In this document: positions 10,700-23,415 of the stretch, in pieces
Position numbering within the stretch: position 1 is the stretch's first letter
Layout: each line of letters begins with the position of its first letter
From: Stomorhina lunata
Taxonomy: Eukaryota > Arthropoda > Insecta > Diptera > Rhiniidae
DNA: 64,000 nucleotides
NCBI GenBank assembly: GCA_933228675.1
Contig: OW121740.1
Span: 55,174,000-55,237,999, forward strand
Direction: 5' to 3'
The notes under the pieces: model-generated
What the model was told of the DNA's origin: nothing
The model's database searches: none
The model's input: only the letters and a program-made list of their open reading frames with translations
Position numbers and translations under genes: made by a program

Positions 10700-12879
10700 T
10701 GTGTACTATATATGGTCCCTTAGTGTTATGAGGTTATGTGGGATACAAATTTGTTTTGTAAAAATTTTATTTTTTTTCAGATTTTAAAATGATTTAGCCA
10801 TCCAAATTTTACATGTTTAGTGCACAAATCACACAATTTTAGAGATATTTATGAAAATATTTAAAATAATAATAAAAACGACTTTAAAAAACGTGCCGGT
10901 AATGTGGTACTTGTGATTTGAAATGACTCCATACATCAAACTTGTATTCAAAATGTTTTACATGATAAAAATGATAAAAGTCCAAATATATTGATTTGAA
11001 ATTAGCCTGTATAAATTATGGAAACAACAAACACAAAAATCACAATATCTCGTAAACTAGTTAAAGTGTTTTGATAAATTTGAAATAAACGTGTGCCAAA
11101 TGTATAACAATTTAACTATAAAAACCATAATGCTTTTGTAAAGAAGAAATCAAAACAGAATTGTAAGTATATTTTACAAATAAAATGAGATGCACATTTA
11201 CGGATACAAGTAAGCCACATTTTTTTTGGTACTACACGAGAACATGAGAATGAATAAAATTCTATACATTATAATATCTAACAAGATGATACCTGTGCTC
11301 AAGTGGCCAAAAAGAAACTAGACGCATTAGGAAAAAATATTAAACAAAATAACAAACGCTAGAAACACATTGACAGCAAAACATCAACAGCCCAACAGTT
11401 TAAATTGTTTAGAAATTTTCCAAGACTAGTGAAACAACAAGACTATGACAATTTTCCTTTCCAATTCATTAGTTTAGGCCGTTTTCCTTACATTTGGAAC
11501 TGCTGAGTTGTGTGTTAGAGACCATCATTTTTACATATACACCACAAACGCTTGTCATAAAACTGAACTAAGAAATTGTGGTAAACAAAGCATATAAAGG
11601 TGCATCAACATTATCATCATCATAATAATAACAACATTGTTGCACTAGTGTTTAGCTTGCAAGTTGCAACTAATGTTGCTGCTACTGCTGGCTGACTGAC
11701 TGACTGACTCCATAGCCATCATACGAAAAATATTTGCATTAGAAAATAAACTTGAAAAAAAAGAAGGCAATCAGCAAAAAATATCAAGACGATACTTATG
11801 CATTAAGTGTTTGACTCTGCTCTGCCCTATTCTCTTCTGATTTGTAGAATTTGTGTACAATAAATGCATGTATGTGAAACTTTTGTGTTAAGTATTCTAA
11901 ATAATAAAAACAAAATAATGAACAGAGATTTGAAGGAATTAATTAAATACATTTTTAATAAACTTGTCTAACGGAGATATTTTGTAGGAGAATCAAATCA
12001 TGATAGCGTATTGAGATTAGCGCAATTTATATGACAATTTCATGAAATTCCTACGGCGATTACATCTTCGCTCAGTAACGAACCAAATCAACCAAAGAAT
12101 ATTAACCCAGCAAAAGCGGCAATCTTGATGGTCCTTGATCGGTCACAAGCTGAATCGCAGAAGATTATGAAAAACACAGCTTGACTGTCTTAAGTATATC
12201 GAGCTCTTAGGTTTAAATAATCGTAAGCAACATTCCGTTAAATATCTCTTAAACTATTAGAGATAGCGTAGTAAAGTAAGCATATTTTTCTTTCTTTCTT
12301 AACTAGTTTTCGAATGTGTAAAAATCTTTTTGATAGGTTTATATTTACGAAAGTTATACGGACCAATAGGTTTTAATAAAATGGTGCTCAACTTTGGCTC
12401 AGTGTGGAGGCCACTGTACTAAAAATAGACATGTTTTTAAAAGTTGGTCTAAAACTCCAACCACCCATTGGACGATTTCTGCATATTGCGCCACAATTCG
12501 AACAGTAGCTTAAATGTTATTGAAGTAAAACTAAAAAACTTCACATACAATACTTTGCTCCATATCTTCTAAACCATGTCGAAAAATTTAATTAGTTTGC
12601 CGAAAGTAGCAAACTAACAAAGAACAAAAATGCACCAAAACATTCCCCGTTTTCGTTTAATTAGATTTTTTGTCGCTTACGATCAATATTTTTCCTGTCC
12701 CTTGCGATCATTTTAATTTAAGGGCTCGATATGTTAGGTTAAGCAGGTGACTGACGACGAAGTCAGCTTCACTTGGATCATATATACACATAGGTTAGGT
12801 TAAGCAGGTGGCTGTCAATAGAGACCGTGTTATCTGCATAGGATAAAAAATATATATTCCTTACTACCAAAAATAATAC
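10700..12879. other. A/T-rich DNA without recognised genes
   Basis: It holds a short GACT run (about 11,690-11,710) and two copies of GGTTAGGTTAAGCAGGTG near 12,737 and 12,793. No coding region or complete element is visible. Confidence 0.5.
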
Positions 12880-12899
12880 AGGCTCTTGATTCCAGATGC

Positions 12900-13070
12900 A
12901 ACAATGAATGTGCTCATCTTACGAATGCCTCTGACAAATCGTGTAGAAACGTTTAGCCCAGATAGTGAGTCCTAAGATTAGCAAGGGCTGGACAGTGACA
13001 GAGGAGATGAGTAACAGTTTCTTCCTCCTCGACGTTTCGACAATTTCTACAGTAGTCATATCTTTGAAGA
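12900..13070 (-). pseudogene. LINE C-terminal zinc-knuckle relic (minus strand)
   Basis: The minus strand encodes CRNCRNVEEEETVTHLLCHC followed by PAL. This is the C-x2-C...EEEETVxHLLCxCPAL pattern found near the C-terminus of many RNase H-bearing LINE polyproteins. A stop follows shortly after. It faces away from the plus-strand relic at 13,090-13,525, which carries its own copy of the same motif, so two fragments lie in inverted orientation. Confidence 0.6.
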
Positions 13071-13089
13071 TTAAATCTTCTAACATAGG

Positions 13090-13525
13090 ATTAACTCCAC
13101 TGCGGAGAAATTTGCTAAATTCGGTGCTCTCCTGAGTCAGGATAACATTGACTAATTTTCGGGCCTACCGCTATCCGCCTGCAATTTCTTTACGGGTCAG
13201 TGCAGAAAACTTGGTCCTCTGAAACCAATAAACGTTCAAAAAGCTTGCTACCTCGCCACAGACTCCGCAACGTAATCTCAACCTTAACAGGTTTTTGGAT
13301 TGCATGACATAAGAATAAACCTTCAACACTATGAATACTGTCGAAGCTGTCACAACGTCGAAGAGGAGGAGACAGTAGCTCACCTTCTCTGCCAATGACC
13401 CGATCTTTAAATTTATATGGCTCTTTATTTGAGAGATCCTTATCTGCATGATTTATCCGATCTAGCGAGTATTGACATTCGTAAAATAGACCCATTTATC
13501 AGGGCTACAGGCTAGCTTGCACCTC
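13090..13525 (+). pseudogene. LINE RNase H to C-terminus relic (plus strand)
   Basis: In order, with frame changes, the plus strand shows an RNase H tail (AEKFAKFGALLSQDN), a basic linker (TNKRSKSLLPRHRLRNVIS, then TGFWIA and HKNKPSTL), a zinc knuckle (CHNVEEEETVAHLLCQ) and a final SDLASIDIRKIDPFIRATG. This is the usual domain order of an RNase H-bearing LINE C-terminus. Several stops and frameshifts make it dead. The overlapping antisense frames at 13,171-13,495 are shadows. Confidence 0.6.
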
Positions 13526-13955
13526 CAGACAAGTTCGCAGTAAAAAATCGGTCGAAGAGAGGAGTGGGTATGCAGTATTTAGTCAATGTTATTGGAAAAG
13601 TTGTTTCGTTTATCCATAAAATTGGAGTGCATATGTGCAAATTAGACCTAGAAGGTGTAGTTCTAATAGAATCTTAGAAGCTTAAGGGTAAATAAGGTAT
13701 TGTCTAAGGCTCTTTTACACGAGCAGGGTGCAGACCATTGATTGGATTGTAAAGGCTCTAGGGCAGTTTATAAGTTCACAATTAGCTCAAAACATTTGGC
13801 ATGATCATGAGTACAGGTTTACTTACTTAAATGGCTTAAATTACAACCTGTTTAGGTCAAAGGCCGAGCCTATTTTAGAATTCCATGCTTTTCGATCTTG
13901 TGCGCGTAGATTGGATAGATTTAACAGGTTTAACCTACTCTAATTAAGGGAGAGT
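13526..13955. other. Unassigned sequence between LINE relics
   Basis: A 71-codon plus-strand frame (13,728-13,943) shows no domain I recognise. Its position between LINE fragments makes retroelement debris likely. Confidence 0.4.
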
Positions 13956-14112
13956 TAGTTTTGGTATCTTGTATTTTCTGGAGTTCAAGGTGTCAAAAGC
14001 AATGTCATCTGTTATGGTTTTAAATCCTATGGAATAGAGCTCCATGATCATTTAGTTAAAATAAGGTTCCAAAGAGAAGAGACCGAAAGCAACCTTGTGG
14101 AGTACCCTAACA
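13956..14112 (-). pseudogene. LINE reverse transcriptase relic
   Basis: The minus strand reads GTPQGCFRSLLFGTLF. After a frame change it reads ITDDIAFDTLNS. These fit the (G)xPQGxxxxPLLF block and the degenerate YADDI catalytic block of a LINE reverse transcriptase. The normal spacing between the two blocks is largely lost and stops intervene. Confidence 0.5.
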
Positions 14113-16154
14113 TGCTACCTATAAGCAAGTTATTTACCTATAAAGGAGATGATTGAATTGTATTAATTTCTTAAATAAATATAAAATATTTTCCTTTTAA
14201 ATATCAATTATTTCTATTTGATTTAAATTCTGTAGTATTTAAAGTAGGCAAAAGGAAGAAATAAATTTAAGGTGCTGGAATATAGAATATGCTCAAACAT
14301 AATACATACGAAATAATATAAGTAAAATACATAAAAAATACAAACTACCCAACATGGAAGAGGAGGTGGTGTACCACAAAAGACGACAACATATATGAAG
14401 ACAGACAAACAGACGAAGAGGCAGTAATTCATAGATAATATGGACAGACAAAATGAACAAAAAACTAAGTATAACAACATACAGCCAAGAAGGCAAGTGC
14501 AACAACCAACATAGATTTGTATGTATGTAGATACGATATAGTAAGTAGTTGTCTATTTTGGATATACGACAACGACTGTAAATGTAGATTTTTCTTGCTG
14601 CCACTGAATTGGTTTTCATTCCAACATTAATGTTTGGATATCTCCGAAGAAACATTGTGCATTAGTTCAAATTGTGTACGTATATGTTAAGAAACTTTGG
14701 AGCAACAGAAAAAAATCTAAAACGAAAAACATAAGAAAATATAATGTGGAAAATAAACAATTAAAATAAATTTAAAAATAGCGAAACAAATATTATTACT
14801 TTTTTGTTGTCTTATATGTATTTTTGCTTAACCATTGCACATGTACGTGGAGAATGTCGTTTAAGTTTTAGTCAAACGAAGAAGAGGTAGGAAATGTTAG
14901 GCGGAAGGACGGACTTTTATAAAATTTAATCTAGACACATTTTGGTAGAAGTGCAACTAAGGAAGGCGGAAGGGGTGGGCGCATGGATGAGTAGTACAAG
15001 TACGTTTTTGTTTTCATTTCATGTTTTAAAAGACGCAATGAATGAATAATAATGAAAAAATAATGAATAGAAATATAGGCCCACTTAAGGTTATTTAGAA
15101 ATACATATGTTTGTATGTATGTATGAAAAAAAAAAATAAACTAAAAAAATAAAAACACAAAAATGTTGCAGTTGTAAGTGACTATGCCACAATAAGGGCC
15201 ACAGCAGAATTTGTTTAAAACGGAAGTATTCATGTATTTACTTGGTAGAGTGGCTTACAACATATGTATGTATATACATATACATTTTACATTTTTATAG
15301 ACAACAGCGACGTAATTAACATAAATTGTTTAAGGGGGCTTATATTTTATTTATTACCCATGATTAGTGCGCTTTTAAGAGATTTATTTAGTTTTATCTT
15401 ATCTAAAAGAAAAAGGTAGTCTAATGTATTTTTGTAGCCAAAGGTATTGCTTTCATTAATGAACTACAAAAAATCTTCGATTCAAAACGAACCTTTTCAT
15501 AAACAAGTTCCTAGAGCCGGATTGCATTTAAGCACCGTTCTTGCTCGCCCATTAGCTAAACTTACCAACATGCCGGTGTATTTTCTATGCCCTGGAATTT
15601 TGCTAATGAAACGTCAATCCCTTAACCAAAATTACCGCTAAACACTTCTATCATCTAAGAGACTCGTACCAAAGACAACATAAAATAAAGATATTGGGAC
15701 TCCATACATTTTTTTCTGTCAAACAAGGATACATTTCACGAGCACGAGTGAGTGCTTTCTCTCATTGGATAGTCGTCTCCATTAGTTGTTTCCGAATTAG
15801 AGTAAAAGCGGTATACTTCTTTGTATGGGATTTTTTAAAACGACCATACGGCAAATCAATATATAGAAGTGCAACATCTTTATAGAGTGTTTGCTCGTAC
15901 AGTTTAATGTCCTAATACTTTTGTACATATAGCCAAAGTTTATGCTCAGTCATATAAGATGCAGAATGTTTCAGATCGCAATTCGGTAATGAACATAAAG
16001 GCAAACAACTTAAGGTCAATTTCTTTTTAAATATACCTGTGTGATGGATGATACAACGTTTAATCTGGCTGACTTTTCACAACATCCGGCCCAATATTTT
16101 TATGTTGCTAATAAACGACGATATCAATTTATATAAACAAGTGCCTACAAAAAC
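14113..16154. other. Non-coding A/T-rich DNA
   Basis: Open frames here (for example minus 14,293-14,655) are low-complexity, hydrophobic translations of A/T-rich sequence without domains. A short TATGTATGT-type run lies near 15,111-15,124. Nothing else is supported. Confidence 0.5.
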
Positions 16155-16440
16155 GGCTTCAAAATTTTCTTCTGTTATCCTTGACTCCAAGTGGATGTTA
16201 GCCATTCCATGAATACTTTGCTGCTCACAACTCCGCATCAACTGACTTATTTTAGCAGGTGCACCATCAAGACGGCCTACTCTCTCTGAATTCCATTGAA
16301 ATGCTTGTCGAACGATATTGATATTTGTCTTAAAATTGTGTGGATTTTCCACAGCCATCTCCGTTGACATACCTCTAAAGAAGCAGGGATTTGATTTCTC
16401 GTGTTTAGTAGAACTTCATTATGGCTTAAATGAATTTTAT
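16155..16440 (-). pseudogene. RTE-like LINE 3'-end fragment
   Basis: The nucleotide sequence closely follows the 3' end of the intact RTE-like LINE at 41.6 kb. Shared phrases include TTCTTCTGTTATCCTTGACTCC, here cut to 20: TTCTTCTGTTATCCTTGACT; also CAACTCCGCATCAA and CCATCTCCGTTGACATACCTCT. The minus-strand peptide carries the eroded C-terminal region that in the intact copy reads GHTLRRPNTNIARQAL. It is 5'-truncated, as is typical of LINE insertions, with substitutions and small deletions. The frame continuing past the LINE end to 16,077 is a chance extension. Confidence 0.75.
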
Positions 16441-19400
16441 TCAAGCTGCAGATATTGAGAACGAATTTCTAGAGCTAATAGAGCTTTTTATTGCGAGTCG
16501 GAGAATAAAAATATGTTTGATCGGCGTGACCTGCTTTCCGAGATGTAGGCCTCAAAAGTTTCTATATAAAATGCGTTTTTTGTCTGCATTTCTTGACTGA
16601 TTTCAATGATCTTGGTGTCATTGGAAAGGTAATAAAAATTACTTGTTAATGCTATAAAGACTTAACACCAAAGAAATTTAAATCAAAAATATTTTGTATA
16701 ATATAGTAATTTTACAGCTTCACGATTTTTAACGTGTTTCATAGTTATAGGCTCTGATTTCACATTTTCTGTGTATTACCCAGAACTACTACTCGTACAA
16801 AAAGTATTATCAGAGTTAATTATCCAGTTAAGATTTATATCTTCAGAAACTCGCACAAAGTTATTGATTATTGTTTCTTCAAAACGATAATTCTCAGGCA
16901 ATTCTTGTTGCAACAATAAAAGAGGTATGTTACCATATGAAGCCCACCTTTGAGAACGAATATTCTTTAAATAAGACTTCATGATATAAAGTCCTTTATG
17001 ATCTAAGGTCGTTTTAACAATTTACAATCGTCTTTTAAATTGAACTGTATCAAAAAAAATGTCTGACTTGTCTGCTTAACAGTTTATCAATTCTCACAAG
17101 AGATCTTCTGTTTTTCTTTCCCAGTCTATCCCATGCAGGTACCACAAAGGGACCGTTTCTAGGACAAAAGTGACACTGGATTATCATCGGCTTCTCGCCT
17201 ACTCTAACCTAGTACAATCAAAAACAGAAAAAATGAATAAAGTATACGATGAGCTTTCACTTAATGCTAACTATAGAGTATGTAATACGTCAAAAATTCA
17301 ATTCGGATTATACACCTTGGGATTAGCACGAAGTCCCTGAACTTGAGACTATTATTTCTGGTACCTTCAATATAAACGGCCTCCCGGAAATGTAATACAG
17401 TTTTTTTTTGTACACAAATTTATCTGTATTTTTCTGATATACATATAGTAAAATTATTACTAGATTTCTTGAAAATCTGTCTACATTTGTCCAGAGCTTT
17501 CATATTAGACCCGCAGTTGTTAATGATATAAATCTAGCGAAAATGTTGCTGTGATAAGAAAATAAAACTGATATAGGTATATGATTCGTATATCTCATTC
17601 TCAAAACGGCAAATACAGACAAGTTTAAAGCAATATGTAGTGACAGGACGTCATATAACGTCCTAATGTCCAATGCAATTTTTGACACCTAAAAAAGTTT
17701 GAAAGCAAATGTTAAGATTGAGTAAACAATGTAGGTAATTTATCTTCACTTGATCCGAGACCCACAAAGAAACAAAGTGAAAATGAACTTTCCTTGAATG
17801 TGATATACAATTGTTTTACACTTGACCTCAGTGGTAAAGGTATCAAATAGTCGGGTTTGACCCACTATAATGACTTCTTACTTCTTTGTGGAATTGGGCA
17901 TAAAGAATCGACAATAAAAAGGGACGGGTCGAAAATATAGATTTTTAAATTACTGAAATATGTACTATAAATATCTAATTTACCTGAATAGTTTGTTATA
18001 TTAAACAATTATATTTTTTTTAAATTTTTATTATATTAGCAATCTAATGACTCAAGTTAAAGAATGGAAAATATTTAAAGTCTTATCTATAAGTATATGT
18101 ATATAGTTGGGGGGTACTTATATGAGTCCCCTTTGTAACCCTCTTTTGAAAAGCAACAAAAACACCCTTATCTTTTTGCTTTATTTGTTAAAGTTTTTGG
18201 TGTTTACATCATGATGATAATTATAATGTTACCGGAACTTAAAGCCGTCATCATGGGTTAGTAAAGAAACATAACAGACATAACATATTTTGGACGGATG
18301 TAGGGAAATCTTAAAAAGGTAAAAATTAAAATAGGAGAATCTTAAGCTTTGCCATCCGCCGTCTCGTAGTCAAACAATTTGTACACGCACTATGAGGCAC
18401 AATGAGAAACAAATAACATGGAGCAGTCAGTGCGATACACAGGCAGACAGACTGACAGACAGATACGTATAATATATGAACTGCAAAACTATGACAAACG
18501 TCAGAAATAGCGGATGGTGGAAATAAAACGTACGGCAAGCGACGTGTGGGCGGTACACAAAAAAATAATTTAAAATAAGTAAGAGGAACTATTGACTACT
18601 AAAATTGTTGTTGTTTTCTTACACTATTTATGGATTTTTTGTTGTTGGTGCATTTTATGGATTTTTAGTTTTGCTGTTTTAAATACATATCACCTAGTAA
18701 AACTTTGATGCATTTTAGAATAATTTTGTATTTTAAAAACAATTTTCCAATACTCTACAAAGGGAAACTGATTGAACACGAAAGCAATAGGGAAAAATCA
18801 ATTCAAAATGGGTTGACAACACTCACTTCGAGCCAACAGCAACAACAAACACACACAACTCAGCCAAAATAAAATAACGACAACAACAATAAGAACAACA
18901 GCAACAACAAAAGAAAGAACATACAATGACAGCTGTTTAAAACACACAAAAACCAAAAAATAGAAAACGAAGGAAATTCTGGAAAGGAAGAGGGGGGCGT
19001 AAAATAAAAGAAAAAAGGAGTTACAAGACTCATGGCACCAAGAGGACCATTTATAAATCAAAGGGAAATCCTCAATTCCTTTAATGAAACTTCATCAGTT
19101 TCTCGTACAATCGAATAGACCAATAAGAATTTCTTTTATTTCAACTGGAAAATACATTTTTCTCAATTATTCTTTATTTTCTTCACTTTCATTATGTCTT
19201 TTAACTTTTTTATATTTTAATTTATTTCACGAAATTTTTTACCTTTTTTTCACTTTAAATCACTTTTATTTACAAATTTCTTATGAATTTATTGCCTTAA
19301 ATTATTCGAATTATCTTAAAAAAACTTCATTTTTCACTTCTTTGTAATTCTAGTTAATCATATTCTTTTCTTTTTTTATCTCTTCACCGATTTTTCCACT

Positions 19401-20282
19401 CTTCATGCACTTTTTTCTATTCTTTAATGGCGTTTGCTCTATAATTTTTTTTTTGTTTGTTAAATTTCTTTTATTTATAAGTTATTTGATTATTTTTTGT
19501 CTAAAATTTGTTAATTTATTATTGAATGATACCTTTTTAATACTTTTATTAATCTTTTAAATATAATTAACTAATTATTAATACACTTTTTGTCAATAAT
19601 TTTCGTTTAACAAATCCGCGTATTGGAAAAAAAGTGCAGCAGCCATTTCTTGTCTTCTTATGTCTTCTCCTTTTTCGTTTGTCATTCTAGTCGTTTCACG
19701 TTTCTTAATCATTCACAATAATTGATTTGTAATCACAATAAGTTTCTATTGACCAGTTTTCCCCATCTCTATTCGATAACATAAAAAAAACAGATGGAGA
19801 TAGAGATGCCAGATCTAACTATGAGCCAATAAGATTTTTCTAATACATAATTTACATTTATGAAAAAAAACAAAAACTTTTTTGTTGATTAATTTAATTT
19901 TAAGGTGAACAGATTAAAATTAACGATGGAGGAACATTTCAAAACAACAGTACCATCATTTAATGTGTGTTTAATAATTTGTTGTAAATTTGTATGGTAA
20001 CTTATGGTAAATTTTTTAAATAAAACATTATGACGTTAAAATGACTTCTGCTACAGCACAAACTTATAAACCCATTGTGAAAAGCTTTGACCTTGTAAGT
20101 TTAATTTTCTCTAGTTTTTGAGATATATTTTTTCAAATACTGATTTTCAGAAAACTACTGCGTTTTAGATGAAGATCATTGCAAAGTATGACAACACTAC
20201 TTCCGATCGCATTTCAGAATTTTCTAATTATATTTTCATCTTTCTAATTAGAACTTATTTTTGGGAATCTGAATAATATTAA
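16441..20282. other. Non-coding A/T-rich DNA
   Basis: It contains an eroded INE-1-like family A tail (about 17,818-17,884), a GACA/GACT-rich stretch near 18,443-18,463 and CAA-rich sequence near 18,835-18,915. Low-complexity open frames across these are not genes. This is also the left flank of the Gypsy insertion. Confidence 0.5.
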
Positions 20283-20286
20283 ACAT
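20283..20286. repeat. Target site duplication ACAT (left)
   Basis: ACAT directly precedes the TGTT start of the 5' LTR and is repeated at 32,987-32,990 directly after the AACA end of the 3' LTR. A 4-bp duplication is usual for Ty3/Gypsy integrase. Confidence 0.9.
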
Positions 20287-20344
20287 TGTTGCGTTGGCCT
20301 CCGATAACGAAATGATACTGGCTGTAAGCTCGTTATCATATAAC

Positions 20345-20818
20345 GTAACTTCAAAGATAATTTGATGAAATTTAGTACTTACTAATATACACTTCCCGGA
20401 ATTGATATATTAACCACAAATATCAATATTTTTTTCATGAAATTCACAACAAATACTGCTTACGTAAACTAAAATCAGTGTATAGAATTTTGATGAAATC
20501 GGTCCACATTTGACCATAGCTCCCATACAAACTCTACTGTCAAAACGCACTAACTGAGACAAAATTCACTAAAACGCTCGTAAATCTGAAGATAATGGGA
20601 ATTTTAAGTGTATTTTTTTTTTTTTGTATACATCATTTTTGTAACAACTGTAATCAATTTGCCGAATTTCAAGAAAATGGATCCACATTCGACAGTAGCT
20701 CTCATGTAAGTCCAAGTGACGGAAGTATCTGAAATATATAATTTTTTTTTACAAAATGTTTGTATGAAGGGTATCGTGTGGTCGGCCTCGACCGACTATA
20801 GCACTTTCTTACTTGTTT
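20345..20818 (+). mobile_element. INE-1-like family A fragment inside the 5' LTR
   Basis: It has the family phrases CTTCCCGGAATTGATATATT, GAAATCGGTCCACATTTGACC and AAAACGCTCGTAAATCTGAAG, then the end block GACCGACTATAGCACTTTC and TTACTTGTTTTG. The 5' part seen in full copies is missing. The same fragment is in the 3' LTR at the same place. Confidence 0.75.
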
Positions 20819-20821
20819 TGT

Positions 20822-21463
20822 ATGTTAGGGTTTGGAAGAAGTTCCATAAACAAACGTAAACATAAATCAATGTCACCATCAAATGTAAATTTTATAGCGC
20901 GAATGTATTCAGTTTCGGCAATAGTTTCTTGGGCTTCACGAGTGTCCCGGTTCAATGAGCCCATCCTCATCATCTTCAACATCCTCATAGTCATCATCAT
21001 TGTCCTCTCCCATTTCACCTGCCTGTGCTACTTGTTTTAAGGCAAATTTGCCCTTGCCCTGGACGGCAGCTGCTATGGCAGGAAGTGGTCTTTGTTGTAT
21101 TAGAGATTTAGTGGAATCTCTTTTTATTCACCTTGATTTTCCTTTTTCAAACTTGACCAAAATATCCTTGTGTTTCTTGCTATATAAATGATTATCATGA
21201 GCCTTTTGGTTACCAAATTGTTTGTGACACGCATTGCAATACAAGCTCATTTGACTCTCCTCTTTAGCTGTGGTCTCGGCACAACGCCTGTGTATAACAC
21301 GAGCGTGGAACTCCTCGGCAGTGACCGGAGGCAATTCAGCCACACGTCGCTTGAGATTGGAACGATGCCAGTCTGTTTTGTAATGTTCACGCTGTATATT
21401 GGCCGAAGCCAAAAAAATATTGCAATTAATGCAAGTACTATTTTTATTTATGCGAAATTGCGA
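20822..21463 (-). pseudogene. ZNF622/REI1-like zinc-finger fragment in the 5' LTR (antisense)
   Basis: Read on the minus strand from about 21,463, it shows a first zinc finger CINC...QREHYKTDWH, then SNLKRRVAELPPVTAEEF, then a second C2H2 finger (C-x2-C-x12-H-x5-H, LYCNACHKQFGNQKAHDNH). After a TGA at 21,128-21,130 the same frame continues through a basic linker to an acidic tract (EDNDDDYEDVEDDEDG). This order matches ZNF622/REI1, the cytoplasmic 60S ribosome maturation factor. In the intact family further fingers follow; they are absent here. No start or promoter belongs to it, and it opposes element transcription. It is a captured host gene fragment, not a working gene. A second frame near 20,809-21,018 is unassigned. 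Confidence 0.72.
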
Positions 21464-21811
21464 TTTCTTTTAAAATGTGGATTCTAAACACGTTCTTCTT
21501 GTTTGGCTGTCAATAGAATCACTTAACATGTGCAATATTAGGTTTGTTAAGGTGTTGGGAAGTGTTTGGTTTTTACTGGTGTATGAGTTGTATGGAATAA
21601 TAAGGCGGTATGTAGTAATGGGTTTTTCTGAATGAATTTTCGGTTTAGTTTGAAAAGTTTTTTTTTGAATTTTAGGCGGGGTATGATATGGTTCGATGAA
21701 AGAGGGACAAATAGTTTCTCTGAAAGAGATAAGTTATATACATAAAAGTGGGCGCAAAAATAAATAAAAAAGAAATGGCTAATTGGAAGCTAAGTACAAA
21801 GTCATGGGGGC

Positions 21812-21820
21812 TATATAAAG
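21812..21820 (+). promoter_or_regulatory. Putative LTR TATA box
   Basis: TATATAAAG lies inside GGGGGCTATATAAAGGCC, a GC-flanked TATA box in otherwise A/T-rich DNA. Transcription would start about 30 bp downstream, near 21,845. AATAAA motifs follow at 21,898 and shortly after, so the R region could be short and U5 about 1.5 kb. The 3' LTR has the same box at 31,386-31,394. Confidence 0.5.
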
Positions 21821-23415
21821 GCCTAGTACTAATGAGGGAACCATTAAAAAAGTAGATTTGTGACGAAACAGCAGTGTCAGTGCAAGTTACAAAGAGAAAT
21901 AAAATTTAATTTTGATAAAATAAAGAAAGTTGTTTTAAAATAGTATTGCGGAATTTGTTTAAAAATAGACCTTTTGAATTAAAAGTAAAGATAATTATTT
22001 CGTTTAACCAGTTTAAATAACTTTTGTATCGGAGAAAATAAGTAAGATTTTGGAAAAATGGTTTAGATTCTCGTCGAATAATACATTTTTTTTTTAATTT
22101 CTAGATTGCCTAGAGTTATTTTTATGATACTACAAATAATTACAAGGCTAAATTTAAAGCAAAAAATTATTCTTGTTGCACGAAATTTTAATAAGGAAAC
22201 AGGAGAACGTAAGTCTTTTTTTTTTAAATATAATATTTGTTTAGTGACATAAATTTATGTTTCTAAAGTTGGAAGATCTATCTCTGGAGCAGGACTAAAA
22301 TATTATACCTTAGAGAAGCTTCCATTAAGTTCTCCTGAAAACTTTTATGAGTATCCTGGTCTTATGGGTATAGAAGAATAAATATCCTTGCTAAGAGAAC
22401 CTTGAGAAGTATTCACCAGGTAACCAAAATTGTAACGTGCATTTTCTCAAAAGAGCCATATAAAAAAAAATATAACGAAGTAAAGCCTGTAAAAATAAGG
22501 AAATCTTAAAAAAATAAGGTCTCTGTGTGCTAAATTTGAAATCGTTTGCTAAACTTAAATTCTAATCACAAGTAAAGAAAAGGGAAGCGAAATACATAGA
22601 GAAAACTAGTATTAAGTTATTCGTAAGTTGTAGGTTAAATGTTATAGTCTAAGTTATTTGTTCTTAAAAAAAAAGGAAAGTAATCAAATTGCGGTTTAAA
22701 AAAAAAGGAAAAAGAAGTCTTATATAGAAAATTTGCTCACCGTATAGTTATTTTGTTTGGGGAAATTAGCCTAATATATATATCCGATTTTAGAGAGCTC
22801 TCTCAGGTCAGGTTGTTTTAAAATTTGGTAATAAAGGCTCGGAGTGAAGAGCTAAAACAACAGTGAGTAGTTTTTCGTTAAGTAACTCGAGTTGGGTGCA
22901 AAAACACTCAGTAAAAAAAAAAAAAGGAGTAATTTGATTTCTTTTAACTATCTCTAATTAACTTTGCGTTTTTTTTTTCTGTTTTCTTTAATATCTTCAT
23001 TTCCTTTTGTTTGTATTTTATATTTCTTAGTGTTTCTAACTAGTTTTAAGCTATTTAAATAAATAATGTTATAATTATCCTAATATGAAAAAAATCGAGT
23101 AAGAATCATTCCTAAGGGGTAGGAAAAGACTGAAAGTGGTGAGGTAAATCGGTTTATGGGGTCACTATTATTGTATTCATGGATGAAAGTGACCATGGTT
23201 GGGGAATGGGCGGTAGGAGAATACCATCTTTCTCTCATTATGTTGGTGTCGTTGTTGTTGTGTTTAAGTTCTGTATGTTTGTTTTGACTATAGTTCAATT
23301 TTTGGTACGGTCTTGGGATTTGAGCGAGGGTCACAACAAAATCTACGCCCGAATGGTTGCATGCTTCTGAGCTAATCGATGGCCGCTCAGTATCCGAAAT
23401 AGACTCGTAACAATA

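Larger units (their letters stand above)
20287..23412 (+). repeat. 5' LTR, 3,126 bp
   Basis: It runs from TGTTGCGTTGGCC to CTCGTAACA, with short TGTT/AACA inverted termini. It is repeated at a constant offset of 9,574 bp, so there is no net indel. The only difference I saw is A at 22,096 versus T at 31,670. It contains an INE-1-like piece (about 20,345-20,818), an antisense ZNF622-like piece (about 20,822-21,463), a TATA box and about 1.5 kb of unassigned sequence to the end. Confidence 0.93.

Noticed and set aside
20813..21487. Plus-strand frames of 63-99 codons in the LTR
   Set aside because: They are the opposite strand of the zinc-finger fragment, which explains the codon pattern.
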